Of a DNA stretch of 64,000 nt, positions 26,040 to 35,461 are shown piece after piece. Position 1 is the first letter of the stretch, and each line of letters begins with the position of its first letter. Position numbers and translations under genes: made by a program. This DNA is from SIG607 sp036307305 (GTDB taxonomy: Bacteria > Bacillota > Clostridia > Oscillospirales > Acutalibacteraceae), in NCBI GenBank assembly GCA_036307305.1, contig JAXJXV010000002.1, positions 62,001-126,000 on the forward strand. The letters run 5' to 3'. A model generated the notes under the pieces. That model was not told where the DNA came from, did no database searches, and saw nothing but the letters and a program-made list of their open reading frames with translations.

Positions 26040-27404
26040 CTATACTTTAAATTTAGGAAACTTTTTAGAGATTGAAATTGCTATTAAAGCGGCATAGGTT
26101 AACAAAGCAAAGGCTGCAACCGTTTTTAGCTCACTAAAAAGAGATGTTCCCGAAATACTAACCGCAACACACTGATTCATTGTATAGTTAGAATACTCTC
26201 TCCCTGCTCTAATAGCCTCTGCGGTAAAGTTATCAATACTCTTATCAATTGACTCTATCAGCGCATCTGCCTGAGCGGTTGACGAAGTATTCATATTGGC
26301 TGACTTTATTTTTTCAATAACTAGTTCATTATCCATAATCTCTTTATTATTTGAAGCAACATTATCGCTAAAGTTGGTTGCTAATACAGATAACTCATCA
26401 ACACCTACTTTAGTTCTACCCATATAGTATTTTCCGCTTCCGTCCCAAGTTGGAACCAAAACAACCCTTGTCATTTCCTCTGAATACATATCAATAGCAT
26501 CATTGCAAAGAGTGAAGGATACATAATTTTTTTGCTTATCAAAATCTGTATTTTTGTTTTGATAAGCAAGTCTGTCTATATAACTTGACTTATCCTTTGC
26601 TATGCCGTGCTGCAAAATTAAAGACTTTAAATTTTGTTCAATTTGAGTTTCCTTAAACTGAAAAACCTTACCTGCTATAGAATTAAATGTTGTATTATTT
26701 TCAGTAACGAAACTAGAACCCTTTTCTGCCATTCCGTACAGGTAATTTAAAACAGAAGTGGTTTCTTTATTGAAATAACTTACGATGTCCATATACTCCA
26801 TTTTAGTAAAGTCGGGCTTTTGTTCTTGCTCGGTCAGACTAAAATTGTCGGTATATTTCTCTATGTAATAATCCTTATAAGCACTTGCAATCAAGGCAAT
26901 TACATTTTCAGAGTTCAGGTGTTCTGTATGCTTAGAAGCATTATATTCTACAACGAATTCAGTAGAAATATGATAATTTGACTTGTCATTCACATCACCT
27001 TGAACATATGGGTAAACCGAGAGACAGTCCTTTAATTCTTTAACAGTAACCTCCTCTAATGAACCTTTTTCAATGGCTTTTTCAATAACCTCATCACAAA
27101 TAATCTCAGACATATTATATCTTGTTCCGTTTGAATTCTGAGCAAGTGAAGCTTCGGAATAATTAAGAGAAATTACCGCAGAGACAAACTGTTTTGATTT
27201 AATATGATTCAATACGCCAAATACTACTGTGAATAGCACCAAAGAAATTAAAACTCCGACCTGTAAAAACTTTGTCTCTTTTAATATTTTTACAAACGTA
27301 ACTTTGGTAACATTTTTAGAGCGCAAATATATTGTCAAAGTTCCAACTATCAGCAATATCCCCACTATTAAAATGGGTATTTTTTGTAAAATTGATATAA
27401 GCAT
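26040..27404 (-). CDS. Wzz-like polysaccharide co-polymerase (no cytoplasmic domain)
   Basis: 454 residues. The N-terminus has two hydrophobic stretches (about 5-25 and 45-65), then a large external helical domain with an early segment FVSAVISLNYSEASLAQNSNGT resembling the Wzz/G-rich co-polymerase start, and a C-terminal helix (about 428-446) ending in a short basic tail. Second co-polymerase-like protein in the operon, next to the GGDEF fusion and 22 bases before it. It probably forms a mixed assembly with that protein to set chain length or export. Family resemblance is by topology and the N-terminal segment only. Confidence 0.7.
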   Translation of the reverse strand: MLISILQKIPILIVGILLIVGTLTIYLRSKNVTKVTFVKILKETKFLQVGVLISLVLFTVVFGVLNHIKSKQFVSAVISLNYSEASLAQNSNGTRYNMSEIICDEVIEKAIEKGSLEEVTVKELKDCLSVYPYVQGDVNDKSNYHISTEFVVEYNASKHTEHLNSENVIALIASAYKDYYIEKYTDNFSLTEQEQKPDFTKMEYMDIVSYFNKETTSVLNYLYGMAEKGSSFVTENNTTFNSIAGKVFQFKETQIEQNLKSLILQHGIAKDKSSYIDRLAYQNKNTDFDKQKNYVSFTLCNDAIDMYSEEMTRVVLVPTWDGSGKYYMGRTKVGVDELSVLATNFSDNVASNNKEIMDNELVIEKIKSANMNTSSTAQADALIESIDKSIDNFTAEAIRAGREYSNYTMNQCVAVSISGTSLFSELKTVAAFALLTYAALIAISISKKFPKFKV

Positions 27405-27424
27405 ACATAGTCTCCTTTTAGTTA

Positions 27425-28384
27425 TTAGAATTTATTAATGTCTACAATAACAATTTCGGGTTGATTATTGATTCTGAATAAATTAGTATTTTCAAGGCCT
27501 GCATTGACAATAAGAGGTCTTCCCTGAACATCGTACCTGCCGTAAACATAACAACCATTTCTTGCGGGTAATATTCCACCTTCGGTTGTATATAACGGGC
27601 CGATAAACGGTATTTTTAATAATCCGCCATGTGTATGTCCCGCAAGCATCAAATCACCCCATGTATCAGGTTTATATTTCTCGAAAACTATTGGTTCGTG
27701 AATTGCCATAATTTTAAGGTTATTTTCATTTTGATAAATAAAATCATTATAACTATCACCCGCATAGGACCAAAAAGATGAGGGATTTGATGTGAGAACA
27801 CCGTAAATATCAACAGTTGTTGAGCCTATTGTTATGGTATCTTGACTATTTTTAAGAACCTTTACTCCCACATCTTCAAGATTTTTTGCAAAATCATCGG
27901 TTATTTCTAAAAGTTTTTTCGGCTCGCGATTAGAATCATTAAATCCAAATTTTTTATCCAAATTTTCCTGTGTTAACGGACCATCATAATTCTTTTCAAC
28001 CTCATTATTTCCATATATAAAATATGAAGGGGCTACATTTGCCAATGTTTTACAAAGATTTATAACGTCATCATCAGAGCTTATTTGTGAATCGACCATA
28101 TCGCCAGTATAGATGATTACATCAGGTTTAAGTTTTCCAATTCGGTCAACAAGTTTACTATCGTTCACAAAAGATGAATTATGTAAATCTGAAATTTGAA
28201 TGATCCTTATTTTATTATTGACTTTTAGGCTGCTGACACAATAAAAGGTTTCCTTAAATTTTTGATTTTCAAGATAATTGTATCCAACCACAGCTACAGA
28301 TGCGGCCAATATAACAAAAATCATGCTAAATATAAAAAGAATCACAGCCCATGCTTTCTTTTTGGGGCGTTTATATTTTTCCAT
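27425..28384 (-). CDS. Membrane-anchored calcineurin-like metallophosphoesterase
   Basis: About 319 residues from ATG 28384 (MEKYKRPKKKAWAV); the upstream frame overlaps the preceding gene. One N-terminal membrane helix, then the phosphoesterase motifs in order: IIQISDLHNSSF (D-x-H), IYTGDMVDS (GD), FIYGNNEVE (normally GNHE or GNHD; the histidine is asparagine here), IMAIHEP, and LMLAGHTHGGLL (GHxH). It resembles YaeI/YkuE-type membrane phosphoesterases. In this operon it may release or recycle a lipid or nucleotide phosphate during polysaccharide assembly; that role is a guess from context. Confidence 0.82.
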   Translation of the reverse strand: MEKYKRPKKKAWAVILFIFSMIFVILAASVAVVGYNYLENQKFKETFYCVSSLKVNNKIRIIQISDLHNSSFVNDSKLVDRIGKLKPDVIIYTGDMVDSQISSDDDVINLCKTLANVAPSYFIYGNNEVEKNYDGPLTQENLDKKFGFNDSNREPKKLLEITDDFAKNLEDVGVKVLKNSQDTITIGSTTVDIYGVLTSNPSSFWSYAGDSYNDFIYQNENNLKIMAIHEPIVFEKYKPDTWGDLMLAGHTHGGLLKIPFIGPLYTTEGGILPARNGCYVYGRYDVQGRPLIVNAGLENTNLFRINNQPEIVIVDINKF

Positions 28385-28403
28385 AATATAAAACTTCCTT
28401 TCC

Positions 28404-29537
28404 TTATTTTTTCGAAACCCTTTTATAAAGATTACTCGTAGCCAAGGCAACGTCACTCCAATTATATTTGCTTAAGATAAAATCAGCGACCCCGACCTTA
28501 ATATTTTCAACTTTTTTCTCATCATCACACAAAATTTGTAATTTTTCAGTCAAATCCAAAACGTTGCTTTTTTCGAAATGGATTGCTTTATCTTCTGTAA
28601 CTAACGTATTTTCAGGAATATCGGAACACAAAACTGCATTTCCATACGCTAACGCTTCCAAAAGACTTAAAGACATACCCTCGATATCCGAAGGAACGAC
28701 AACAATATACGCGTTGCTGTATATCTCTTTAAGCAAATCACCAGAAATAAATCCTGTAAATATAATATTGGAATTGTCAGCTGCCATTTGTTTCAAAGAA
28801 GCAACATATTCATCTGTATCGCTTGTGTCACCTGCAATAACAAGTTTTTTATCTGTTTTTATATTGTTATATGCTTCTATAAGATAATGAAGTCCCTTTT
28901 CAGCAGTAAGTCTTGATACTGTGCAAATATATTCACCGCTTGACAAACCGTATAATTCTGTTATTTTATTTGCCTGTTTTATTGTTGGCTTATCTATTCC
29001 GTTATTTATAAGTACGGTTTCGCGATTATAGGTTTCTTTAAAATATGCTTTGGCGCTCTCGCTTAAAACAATAATTTCATCGGCGCATTTCACCATTACT
29101 TTTTCGCCGAATTTTATGTATTTAGAGGCAAAGGAGCCACTCCATTTTTCTCTTTGCCAATCAAGTCCGTGAACGGTTGCAACACAGCGTTTACCAAAAA
29201 TTTTGGGAATCCACATTGCAGCACAAGGACCCTCTGCGTGAAAATGCAAAACATCAAAGTTTGAAAAGGTTGCAATTATTGCCGCCGTAAATGACGAGAT
29301 CATAGCCGAAATTCCTCGTGCCTCTATCGTCCATGCTTTTTTAAGGGTTACGCCTCGATATTTGTTATCGACAACCATATCAACATATTCATTTTCAATC
29401 TTATCCGATGAACGATTGTAGCAAGTAACATCAACACCTGCTTCTGCTAACAATGGACATAAACATGTTAAAACATTTTCTATTCCACCGCGTCTTGACG
29501 GAACAACCTTGTGACCTATCATTGCGACCTTCATCAA
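28404..29537 (-). CDS. GT4 family glycosyltransferase
   Basis: 377 residues, GT-B fold. The start KVAMIGHKVVPSRRGGIENV has the typical GGIE loop; DVLHFHAEGPCAAMWIPKIFG and ATVHGLDWQREKWSGSFAS match rhamnosyl/galactosyl GT4 enzymes. The donor half shows TVSRLTAEKGLHYLIEAYN and PSDIEGMSLSLLEALAYGNA (E-x7-E). It follows the initiating sugar transferase by 22 bases, so it could add the second sugar. Donor not determinable from the sequence. Confidence 0.88.
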   Translation of the reverse strand: MMKVAMIGHKVVPSRRGGIENVLTCLCPLLAEAGVDVTCYNRSSDKIENEYVDMVVDNKYRGVTLKKAWTIEARGISAMISSFTAAIIATFSNFDVLHFHAEGPCAAMWIPKIFGKRCVATVHGLDWQREKWSGSFASKYIKFGEKVMVKCADEIIVLSESAKAYFKETYNRETVLINNGIDKPTIKQANKITELYGLSSGEYICTVSRLTAEKGLHYLIEAYNNIKTDKKLVIAGDTSDTDEYVASLKQMAADNSNIIFTGFISGDLLKEIYSNAYIVVVPSDIEGMSLSLLEALAYGNAVLCSDIPENTLVTEDKAIHFEKSNVLDLTEKLQILCDDEKKVENIKVGVADFILSKYNWSDVALATSNLYKRVSKK

Positions 29538-29559
29538 TTTTTCTCCTCTCTAAAAGAGA

Positions 29560-30258
29560 TTATCTTCCTGTTGCACTAAGCATAACAATGGGTGTTTTAA
29601 GCATTATTAATATATCACCCGGAAAAGTTCTGTTTTGTATGTAATCTAAATCCATTTCAACCCACTGTTCAAAAGGAATATCGTTTCTGTTTTTGCTAAT
29701 TTGCCAAGTGCATGTTATACCCGGTGTAACATGCAATCTCAATTTTTGATAGTCGGTATAATACTCAACCTCTCTAGGTAGGGGCGGTCTTGGTCCTACC
29801 AAGGTCATATCACCCTTAAACACATTGAAAAACTGCATGAGTTCATCTAAAGAAAGTTTTCTTAGTATCTTTCCAACTCTTGTAATTCTTGGGTCATCTT
29901 TTATCTTGAAAACAGGACCTTCCATTTCGTTTTTATCTTTAAGTTCTTCTAAAAGTTGTTCTGCATTGGGTCGCATAGTACGAAATTTATACATATTAAA
30001 TTCCTTACCGTGTCTGCCCACTCTTTTTTGCTTGAAGAAGGGACCTGCGGTTGGATCATCAATACATATTACAATAGCTATAATAACCATTAGTGGAAGA
30101 AAACCGAGTAAAATCAGAGTTGCAAAAAAAATATCAAAAAGTCTTTTCTTTTTCCAATACGATGAATATGATTTTTCAATTAAAGCCTCTAATTTTATTC
30201 TGGTTTTTTCGTCAACTTTTTCGGTATCGAGGTATGACACATATATTCCTTCTTTCAA
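29560..30258 (-). CDS. Initiating polyprenyl-phosphate sugar-1-phosphate transferase
   Basis: 232 residues of the bacterial sugar transferase family, which loads the first sugar phosphate onto undecaprenyl phosphate. One N-terminal membrane segment (FDIFFATLILLGFLPLMVII), then the catalytic blocks GPFFKQKRVGRHGKEFNMYKFR, KLSLDELMQFFNVFKGDMTLVGPRP and HVTPGITCTWQI, ending with the expected ILIMLKTPIVMLSA. The short form lacks the extra N-terminal helices of WbaP, as usual in Firmicutes. It overlaps the YdjC gene by four bases. This enzyme defines the start of the Wzx/Wzy-type pathway here. Confidence 0.93.
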   Translation of the reverse strand: MKEGIYVSYLDTEKVDEKTRIKLEALIEKSYSSYWKKKRLFDIFFATLILLGFLPLMVIIAIVICIDDPTAGPFFKQKRVGRHGKEFNMYKFRTMRPNAEQLLEELKDKNEMEGPVFKIKDDPRITRVGKILRKLSLDELMQFFNVFKGDMTLVGPRPPLPREVEYYTDYQKLRLHVTPGITCTWQISKNRNDIPFEQWVEMDLDYIQNRTFPGDILIMLKTPIVMLSATGR

Positions 30259-31103
30259 TCTTTCCTAAAATTTATAAGCGTATTGTATTCTACTCTACGC
30301 CATTTTGAATAATAAAATTTCTCAAAATTAGGCCTACAACCGTCTATTAGAGATTCGCCGTCCTCCAAATATCCCGGATGAAAGACTATTTCAATGTTTT
30401 TGTTATGTTGCATATAACGTGGCAATAATTTATTAATTTTATCTTCTGAAAGCTGACCGGAAAACAAAATCCCCATAACTGCAGCCGATTTGATATTAGA
30501 CTTTTTAAATTCTTTTCGATTTACGAAATTCAAAAATTTAAGCAACCACTGTTTAGCAAGTCCAACGGAACTAAATTTAAAATATAATGACGGAGATTTT
30601 ATATACGGCAAAATCGGTTCGTTAGGAATTCTTAAATATTCCACAGCAACATTTTCTTCTGTTATCACACGCATAAGCGTCTTAAAAACCAAGGGTATCA
30701 TATGTGTATGCTGATGGCTGTCTATCAAAATGGGAGTTTTTTTGCCCATTTTATTTTTCCAAAAATCAATTTGTGCCTTAATCTCATTGTAAATTTGTTT
30801 TTCAAGTAAATTTCTATTACCAAAAATAGAAATAAATAAAAGTCCGATAAATGAATACTTGAAAGAACCATTCCTCGCAACAAGCAGACTAACATCTTCT
30901 TTTTTTGATAAAGGATATCCTTCAATTAGATTTAAGTGTAACGATAATTTAATATTTTTTTCGAAAATAAGCTCCGAAAAATCCGATGCATTACCGTTAG
31001 GCAAAATGCTAATTTTGTTTAGAACACCATTTTTAAGACATTCTTCTATGCGGGTATTACTCAATTTTGATATACCATAATCATCCGCACAAAAATATAT
31101 CAT
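30255..31103 (-). CDS. YdjC/ChbG-like carbohydrate deacetylase
   Basis: 282 residues. The N-terminus IYFCADDYGISKLSNTRIEE carries the double aspartate metal site of the YdjC family, SLHLNLIEGYPL and ILIDSHQHTHMIPLVF carry the histidines, and IVFHPGYLED closes the site. Known members remove acetyl groups from N-acetylated sugars. Embedded between the initiating transferase and the GtrII-like gene, it probably deacetylates an amino sugar in the polymer or its precursor. No signal peptide or membrane helix, so it acts in the cytoplasm. Confidence 0.85.
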   Translation of the reverse strand: MIYFCADDYGISKLSNTRIEECLKNGVLNKISILPNGNASDFSELIFEKNIKLSLHLNLIEGYPLSKKEDVSLLVARNGSFKYSFIGLLFISIFGNRNLLEKQIYNEIKAQIDFWKNKMGKKTPILIDSHQHTHMIPLVFKTLMRVITEENVAVEYLRIPNEPILPYIKSPSLYFKFSSVGLAKQWLLKFLNFVNRKEFKKSNIKSAAVMGILFSGQLSEDKINKLLPRYMQHNKNIEIVFHPGYLEDGESLIDGCRPNFEKFYYSKWRRVEYNTLINFRKD

Positions 31104-31116
31104 TTAAAACCTACCT

Positions 31117-32667
31117 CTAATCACCTAATTTAATAACAATTACATTTTCTAATATTTGAATTGAATTCTTATCGGGCCAATTGCTTAAACTGTCTTCGTC
31201 TATTTTGCTCATTAGTTTTTGTTTTTCTTCACCCGAAAGGAATTTATATTCTTTGCCGCAATAATCGTTTAATGCACTGCACAAAACGCTTTGTCCGACT
31301 ATTTCATCATCAGATCTTATAATGTATCCATCGGTAGTGCCTGTCATATCGGGCGGTAAATTTGAACTGTACGCATCGCTGTTATCCAATTTGCCAATCA
31401 CTAAAATACTGTTACAATCGTCACTGCCATCTATTTGCTCTATTCTGTCAGCAATTCGGTTTAGAGTACCAATGGATTTTTCGTACGAAATATTAAGTTT
31501 ATGATAACTTACGTTAGCAATAATTATGTAATTGAAAATCAAAACTGCAGATATTACTAAAACAGACCAAGATTTAATTGATTGGAAACTTGTCTTTTCA
31601 AAATCAACTTTTTCATAAATAAGTATGAAAAGCAAATAAAAACACAAAAATCCCATTTTCATCAAATTATGATAATCTATGGTGCTGTTTATAAAACAAA
31701 GCACATTTGCCCCAATCGGCAACAAAATCACCAAAACGGCAACAAACGAAAACTTTAATACCCCGATTTTATTTTTAATTATATAAGTTACATACCAAAT
31801 AACGGAAGTAATAAAAATAATTACATTTATAAGACTGAATACGTTTATACCATTAGAAAGATCAAAGAAATAACCGAAAAATGACTCTCTGATTACATAA
31901 ATCGAGGCAAAAATATCGATTCCTGCAAACGATGCGGCATCTCCAAAGCCCTGATAATCCAAAAGTGTTGTTTTGGTGAGTTTTAAAAGTATTATTAAAA
32001 CTAAATAATATAACAGCATTCCAGCTGTCCCGACAGTTAAATACTTACCAATGCAAAGAAACAGTTCTTTAATTTTAGTGTCCTTTGATAATGCTTTAAT
32101 TATCAAGAAACAAAGCAGAAGCGTTATTGTAACAGTTATGTAAGCTTGATAAATTCCAACAGATAATGCAATTAAAATTACTGAAATTAAATATTTAGGT
32201 TTTTCTCGTGTTAAAAACAAAGCAGCTAAAATGGCAAAGAAAAAAGAAATCGAATAAGCATCTGCGACATAGTTATACATCATAACAGATGTAACCGTTG
32301 GGAATGAAACAACTGTAGCGCCTATAAGACAAGCCGTTATAGTTTTCTTAACCTTGAAAATTTCAACAATTGCAACTGCACTAATCGCGTGAAAAAATAT
32401 AGCCATAAGACCCGTAACCCAGGGCAAATCATAAAACGAACTTATACCCGAAGCCACAGGCAAAAACCATCTTCCCATTGAAAGCATATTTTGCGCATCA
32501 TATCTGAAAACAAGCGAATCCCAATTTGGAAGCCAATTTGTAATTTTATAAAGGTGTGTAACCAAACCTATAACAACAGCCGATATAAAACAGATCTTCC
32601 ACTGTGGTAAAATATTCTTTTTAAATTTACTTATTATATTTTCCGGCAAAATTACCACTCCAACCAT
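31117..32667 (-). CDS. GtrII-like membrane glucosyltransferase
   Basis: Polytopic protein of about 510 residues with some 11 membrane helices. The first external loop carries NWDSLVFRYDAQNMLSMGRW, which resembles the acidic catalytic loop of GtrII-type enzymes, followed by DLPWVTGLMAIF and YNYVADAYSISFF. A C-terminal extracytoplasmic domain of about 130 residues ends the protein. Such enzymes take a polyprenyl-linked hexose made by a GtrB-type synthase and decorate the polymer outside the membrane. The partner candidate is 16134-17060. The start is uncertain: ATG 32667 overlaps the preceding gene, while a TTG at 32649 has a better GGAG site. Confidence 0.8.
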   Translation of the reverse strand: MVGVVILPENIISKFKKNILPQWKICFISAVVIGLVTHLYKITNWLPNWDSLVFRYDAQNMLSMGRWFLPVASGISSFYDLPWVTGLMAIFFHAISAVAIVEIFKVKKTITACLIGATVVSFPTVTSVMMYNYVADAYSISFFFAILAALFLTREKPKYLISVILIALSVGIYQAYITVTITLLLCFLIIKALSKDTKIKELFLCIGKYLTVGTAGMLLYYLVLIILLKLTKTTLLDYQGFGDAASFAGIDIFASIYVIRESFFGYFFDLSNGINVFSLINVIIFITSVIWYVTYIIKNKIGVLKFSFVAVLVILLPIGANVLCFINSTIDYHNLMKMGFLCFYLLFILIYEKVDFEKTSFQSIKSWSVLVISAVLIFNYIIIANVSYHKLNISYEKSIGTLNRIADRIEQIDGSDDCNSILVIGKLDNSDAYSSNLPPDMTGTTDGYIIRSDDEIVGQSVLCSALNDYCGKEYKFLSGEEKQKLMSKIDEDSLSNWPDKNSIQILENVIVIKLGD

Positions 32668-33386
32668 TTAAACTTATGCAAAAATTTTCCATAAAGTTTA
32701 TTATACATTTTAACGCCGATTATTCGCTTTATACTCGTTGTCCTTTTTGTAATCTTTGATGTCCACGAAGCTGAATAATGATGAATTGAATAGGTATTTT
32801 TCGTAATCGTCTTTTTTCCTGTATAATAATCCATCGGACAAAGATACTCGTTTGGCAAAAAGGTTATATCCATAAATGTTTGATTTGTGTTATTTATATC
32901 CATACCAAGTCGTTTAAGTGCTTGTGTATTTCTATCAGGACAGGGCGTTAAGTCATAACTGCCGTCAGGCAGAAGAAAAGGAATATTATCATAGTCTTTC
33001 AATAATTCGAAAACTACTTTATTGCACTTTTCTGCACCAAAGCCTAATCCCGTTGCGATAATACCTTTTTCATCAAACCCCATAAAACCTTTTGTTAAAA
33101 GCAAATCATCAATGGGTTTTATAAGTTCAACATCAGTATCAAGATAAATTCCGCCATTATCATAAATTATTTTGAGCCTTGCATAATCACTGACAAACGC
33201 CCACTTGCCTGCCTCGTATGCTTCAAGCATATAGCGGTTTTGTGTTAAATCAAAATTATTTTCATTCCAACAAATAATTTCATAATCCGGACAATATTTT
33301 TTCCAACTCTTTATACATTTTTTTGCTGTTTTCGGAATTTTACCTTTACCAAACCAACAATAGTGAATCACCTTAGGAATACTCAT
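32652..33386 (-). CDS. GT32-like capsular polysaccharide glycosyltransferase
   Basis: 244 residues. PKVIHYCWFGKGKIPKTAKK opens the protein, as in GT32 sugar-binding-region transferases; the metal motif DxD is in DNGGIYLDTDVELIKPIDDL, and the end includes SIHHYSASW, the conserved H-x-x-x-x-W element. Such enzymes transfer mannose, glucose or galactose in the cytoplasm. It overlaps the flippase gene by four bases and the GtrII-like gene by up to 16. Donor unknown. Confidence 0.88.
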   Translation of the reverse strand: MSIPKVIHYCWFGKGKIPKTAKKCIKSWKKYCPDYEIICWNENNFDLTQNRYMLEAYEAGKWAFVSDYARLKIIYDNGGIYLDTDVELIKPIDDLLLTKGFMGFDEKGIIATGLGFGAEKCNKVVFELLKDYDNIPFLLPDGSYDLTPCPDRNTQALKRLGMDINNTNQTFMDITFLPNEYLCPMDYYTGKKTITKNTYSIHHYSASWTSKITKRTTSIKRIIGVKMYNKLYGKFLHKFKWLEW

Positions 33387-34882
33387 ACTTTATTCCTCCA
33401 GAGTGTCAGTAAATTTTTAAATGTTTCTCTAAAGAAAACAAAATTAACCGCAATATATAAAGGCACAATCCAAAGTGTATGAATTATTCCTTTTATTAAA
33501 AGATTACCAAAAGAAAGGCCACTAAAACTATCTACAAAAAATACTGCCATTATAAATGCAAAAACAGCCCCGTTAACAAGCCATAACTTATACGTATTAA
33601 ATACTCCTCTTTCGAGTATTTTTTTATTTGCATAATAAATGATCACCACGCCTCTATATATAAGCGCAACAATGGTACCGATAATAGCGCCGCAAATTCC
33701 CCATTTAATAATTGCCAAAACAGAAACTGTAATATTAATTATCATTTCAAAAATGGCGTGTGAACGTGTTTCCTCAAATTTACCGGAATACTCAATAACA
33801 TGGTTTAAAGGTAATTTTCCGTTTGCCAAAAGGCTCATTAAAACAAATAAGATAACTAAATAAACATTTGTATAATTAGTGTCGTTTATACCCTTGGTAT
33901 ATATTTGTATAAGAGGCAAAAGGAACACTGCCATTAAAGTATAAATTATAAAGGTTGCCATTATATAAAAGGTTTCATAAACGTTATAAACCTTAAGAAA
34001 CTTTTCTCGATTAACATGGAACATTTGGCCCAGAGCGAAGCTAAATCCTGAAATGATGCTTGTGATAAAGGTTTGAACCTGGGAAAAAAACATATTGTAT
34101 ATGGTATAAATACTAACAACCTTAAAATCACATAAAAAAGAAAGAAGCAAAATGTCGGTATTGTTGAAAACCATACCAGAAACCTGATGAACTAAAACAG
34201 ATTTTCTTTGTGAAATAGCCTCGTAATCAGGCTCTGCCTTAACATTAAGCCATTTGTATCGACGTTTTGCATTGATATACACATATACAAGTTGCAGAAG
34301 TGATAAAACACAATATACAAGTTGTATAAGTATTAAACTATCAGTTAATACAAGCACCAATATTTTTCCGATGTTTGACAACAACTGTAAAACGGTTTCG
34401 GAATTAGTTATAATATATTTTCTGCCATCAACCTCTAAAAGTATTCTGTATTTAGCTTGTACAAAATAACTGAACAAAGCAGGAAGAGCAGTTAATATAA
34501 TTATTCCAAAAACTACGCCTTTTTGTATATTTGTTGGAATAAAGAACTCATATAAACAGGCAAATACAAGAACAATAGCTAAATAAAGAAATCCTATTTT
34601 TACATAATATTTGTTAGTGGCTGAAACAACTGAGCTTACTTTACCGTGATTATTCTCGGCTACGGGCTTATACAGCGCTTGAGTGGTCGCAAGTCCAATA
34701 CCAGATTCAAGCAAAAACATATATGCAAAAATCTGTTTTATGGTAGATAATACACCATTGACCTCTGAACCGAAATTCTCCAAATAAAGTCTTGGAAGAA
34801 GAAAACTAAGAACAATCAGAATAACTTGATACACTATGCCAGATAACAAATTATATTTAATTCTGTTATCTTTTTTTGTCAT
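33383..34882 (-). CDS. Wzx-like polysaccharide flippase (MOP superfamily)
   Basis: About 499 residues with 12-14 hydrophobic helices, no soluble domain, and the N-terminal pattern YNLLSGIVYQVILIVLSFLL with LENFGSEVNGVLSTIKQ, typical of Gram-positive Wzx proteins. It moves the undecaprenyl-linked repeat unit across the membrane for the Wzy-like polymerase encoded further along. ATG 34882 (MTKKDNRIKY) is preferred because GGTGA precedes it; the two upstream GTG codons are alternatives. Confidence 0.88.
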   Translation of the reverse strand: MTKKDNRIKYNLLSGIVYQVILIVLSFLLPRLYLENFGSEVNGVLSTIKQIFAYMFLLESGIGLATTQALYKPVAENNHGKVSSVVSATNKYYVKIGFLYLAIVLVFACLYEFFIPTNIQKGVVFGIIILTALPALFSYFVQAKYRILLEVDGRKYIITNSETVLQLLSNIGKILVLVLTDSLILIQLVYCVLSLLQLVYVYINAKRRYKWLNVKAEPDYEAISQRKSVLVHQVSGMVFNNTDILLLSFLCDFKVVSIYTIYNMFFSQVQTFITSIISGFSFALGQMFHVNREKFLKVYNVYETFYIMATFIIYTLMAVFLLPLIQIYTKGINDTNYTNVYLVILFVLMSLLANGKLPLNHVIEYSGKFEETRSHAIFEMIINITVSVLAIIKWGICGAIIGTIVALIYRGVVIIYYANKKILERGVFNTYKLWLVNGAVFAFIMAVFFVDSFSGLSFGNLLIKGIIHTLWIVPLYIAVNFVFFRETFKNLLTLWRNKV

Positions 34883-34902
34883 TCTGTTCACCACGTTTCA
34901 AT

Positions 34903-35445
34903 TTAGACTTTATTTTCAATATAATCTTGGGTTGCGTTTTCTTTGTGTATTATTTTGGCGGGATTTCCAATTACTATGCTGTGAGCAGGAACATCGAAAT
35001 TAACAAAGGTTAAAGGTGCTATAAGCACATCTTCCCCTATCTTTACATTGCCAACAATAACCGAGTTGGTGCCTACCCAACAGTTACCCTCAATCGTTGG
35101 AGCGCCTTTTCTTTCGCCACGGTTTTCATAACCTATGGTAACACCGGTTGATATATTGACATTTTTACCGATTTTAGCTTCAGGATTTATAATAACCCTA
35201 CCACTGTGACCAATATAAAAACCTTCATCAATTTGCGTTCTTGCAGGTATCTGTATATACGTCTTATACGATAATAGTTTAAGTTTTACCGTATAATAAA
35301 GTTTTAACGGCTTAAAACGGGTAGCATTTGCTTTTCTGAAAAGTGCAATATACTTAATTTCTACGGGTCTTAACAATCTTTTTACAAGACTTTCACCTTT
35401 TTCACCATAGTATCTGTATAAATCTTTTGAAAACTGTTTGTTCAT
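34903..35445 (-). CDS. Hexapeptide-repeat O-acetyltransferase (SAT-like)
   Basis: About 180 residues. The N-terminal helical part KDLYRYYGEKGESLVKRLLR and the beta-helix FYIGHSGRVIINPEAKIGKN, VNISTGVTIGYENRG, CWVGTNSVIVGNVKIGEDVL and VPAHSIVIGNPAKII match serine acetyltransferase-like enzymes of capsule loci. Second such gene in the operon, so two different positions may be acetylated. ATG 35445 (MNKQFSKD) follows GGAGAAG; a TTG four codons earlier overlaps the ribosome site. It follows the EAL gene by 16 bases. Confidence 0.85.
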   Translation of the reverse strand: MNKQFSKDLYRYYGEKGESLVKRLLRPVEIKYIALFRKANATRFKPLKLYYTVKLKLLSYKTYIQIPARTQIDEGFYIGHSGRVIINPEAKIGKNVNISTGVTIGYENRGERKGAPTIEGNCWVGTNSVIVGNVKIGEDVLIAPLTFVNFDVPAHSIVIGNPAKIIHKENATQDYIENKV

Positions 35446-35461
35446 TTTCTTCTCCAAAGCA

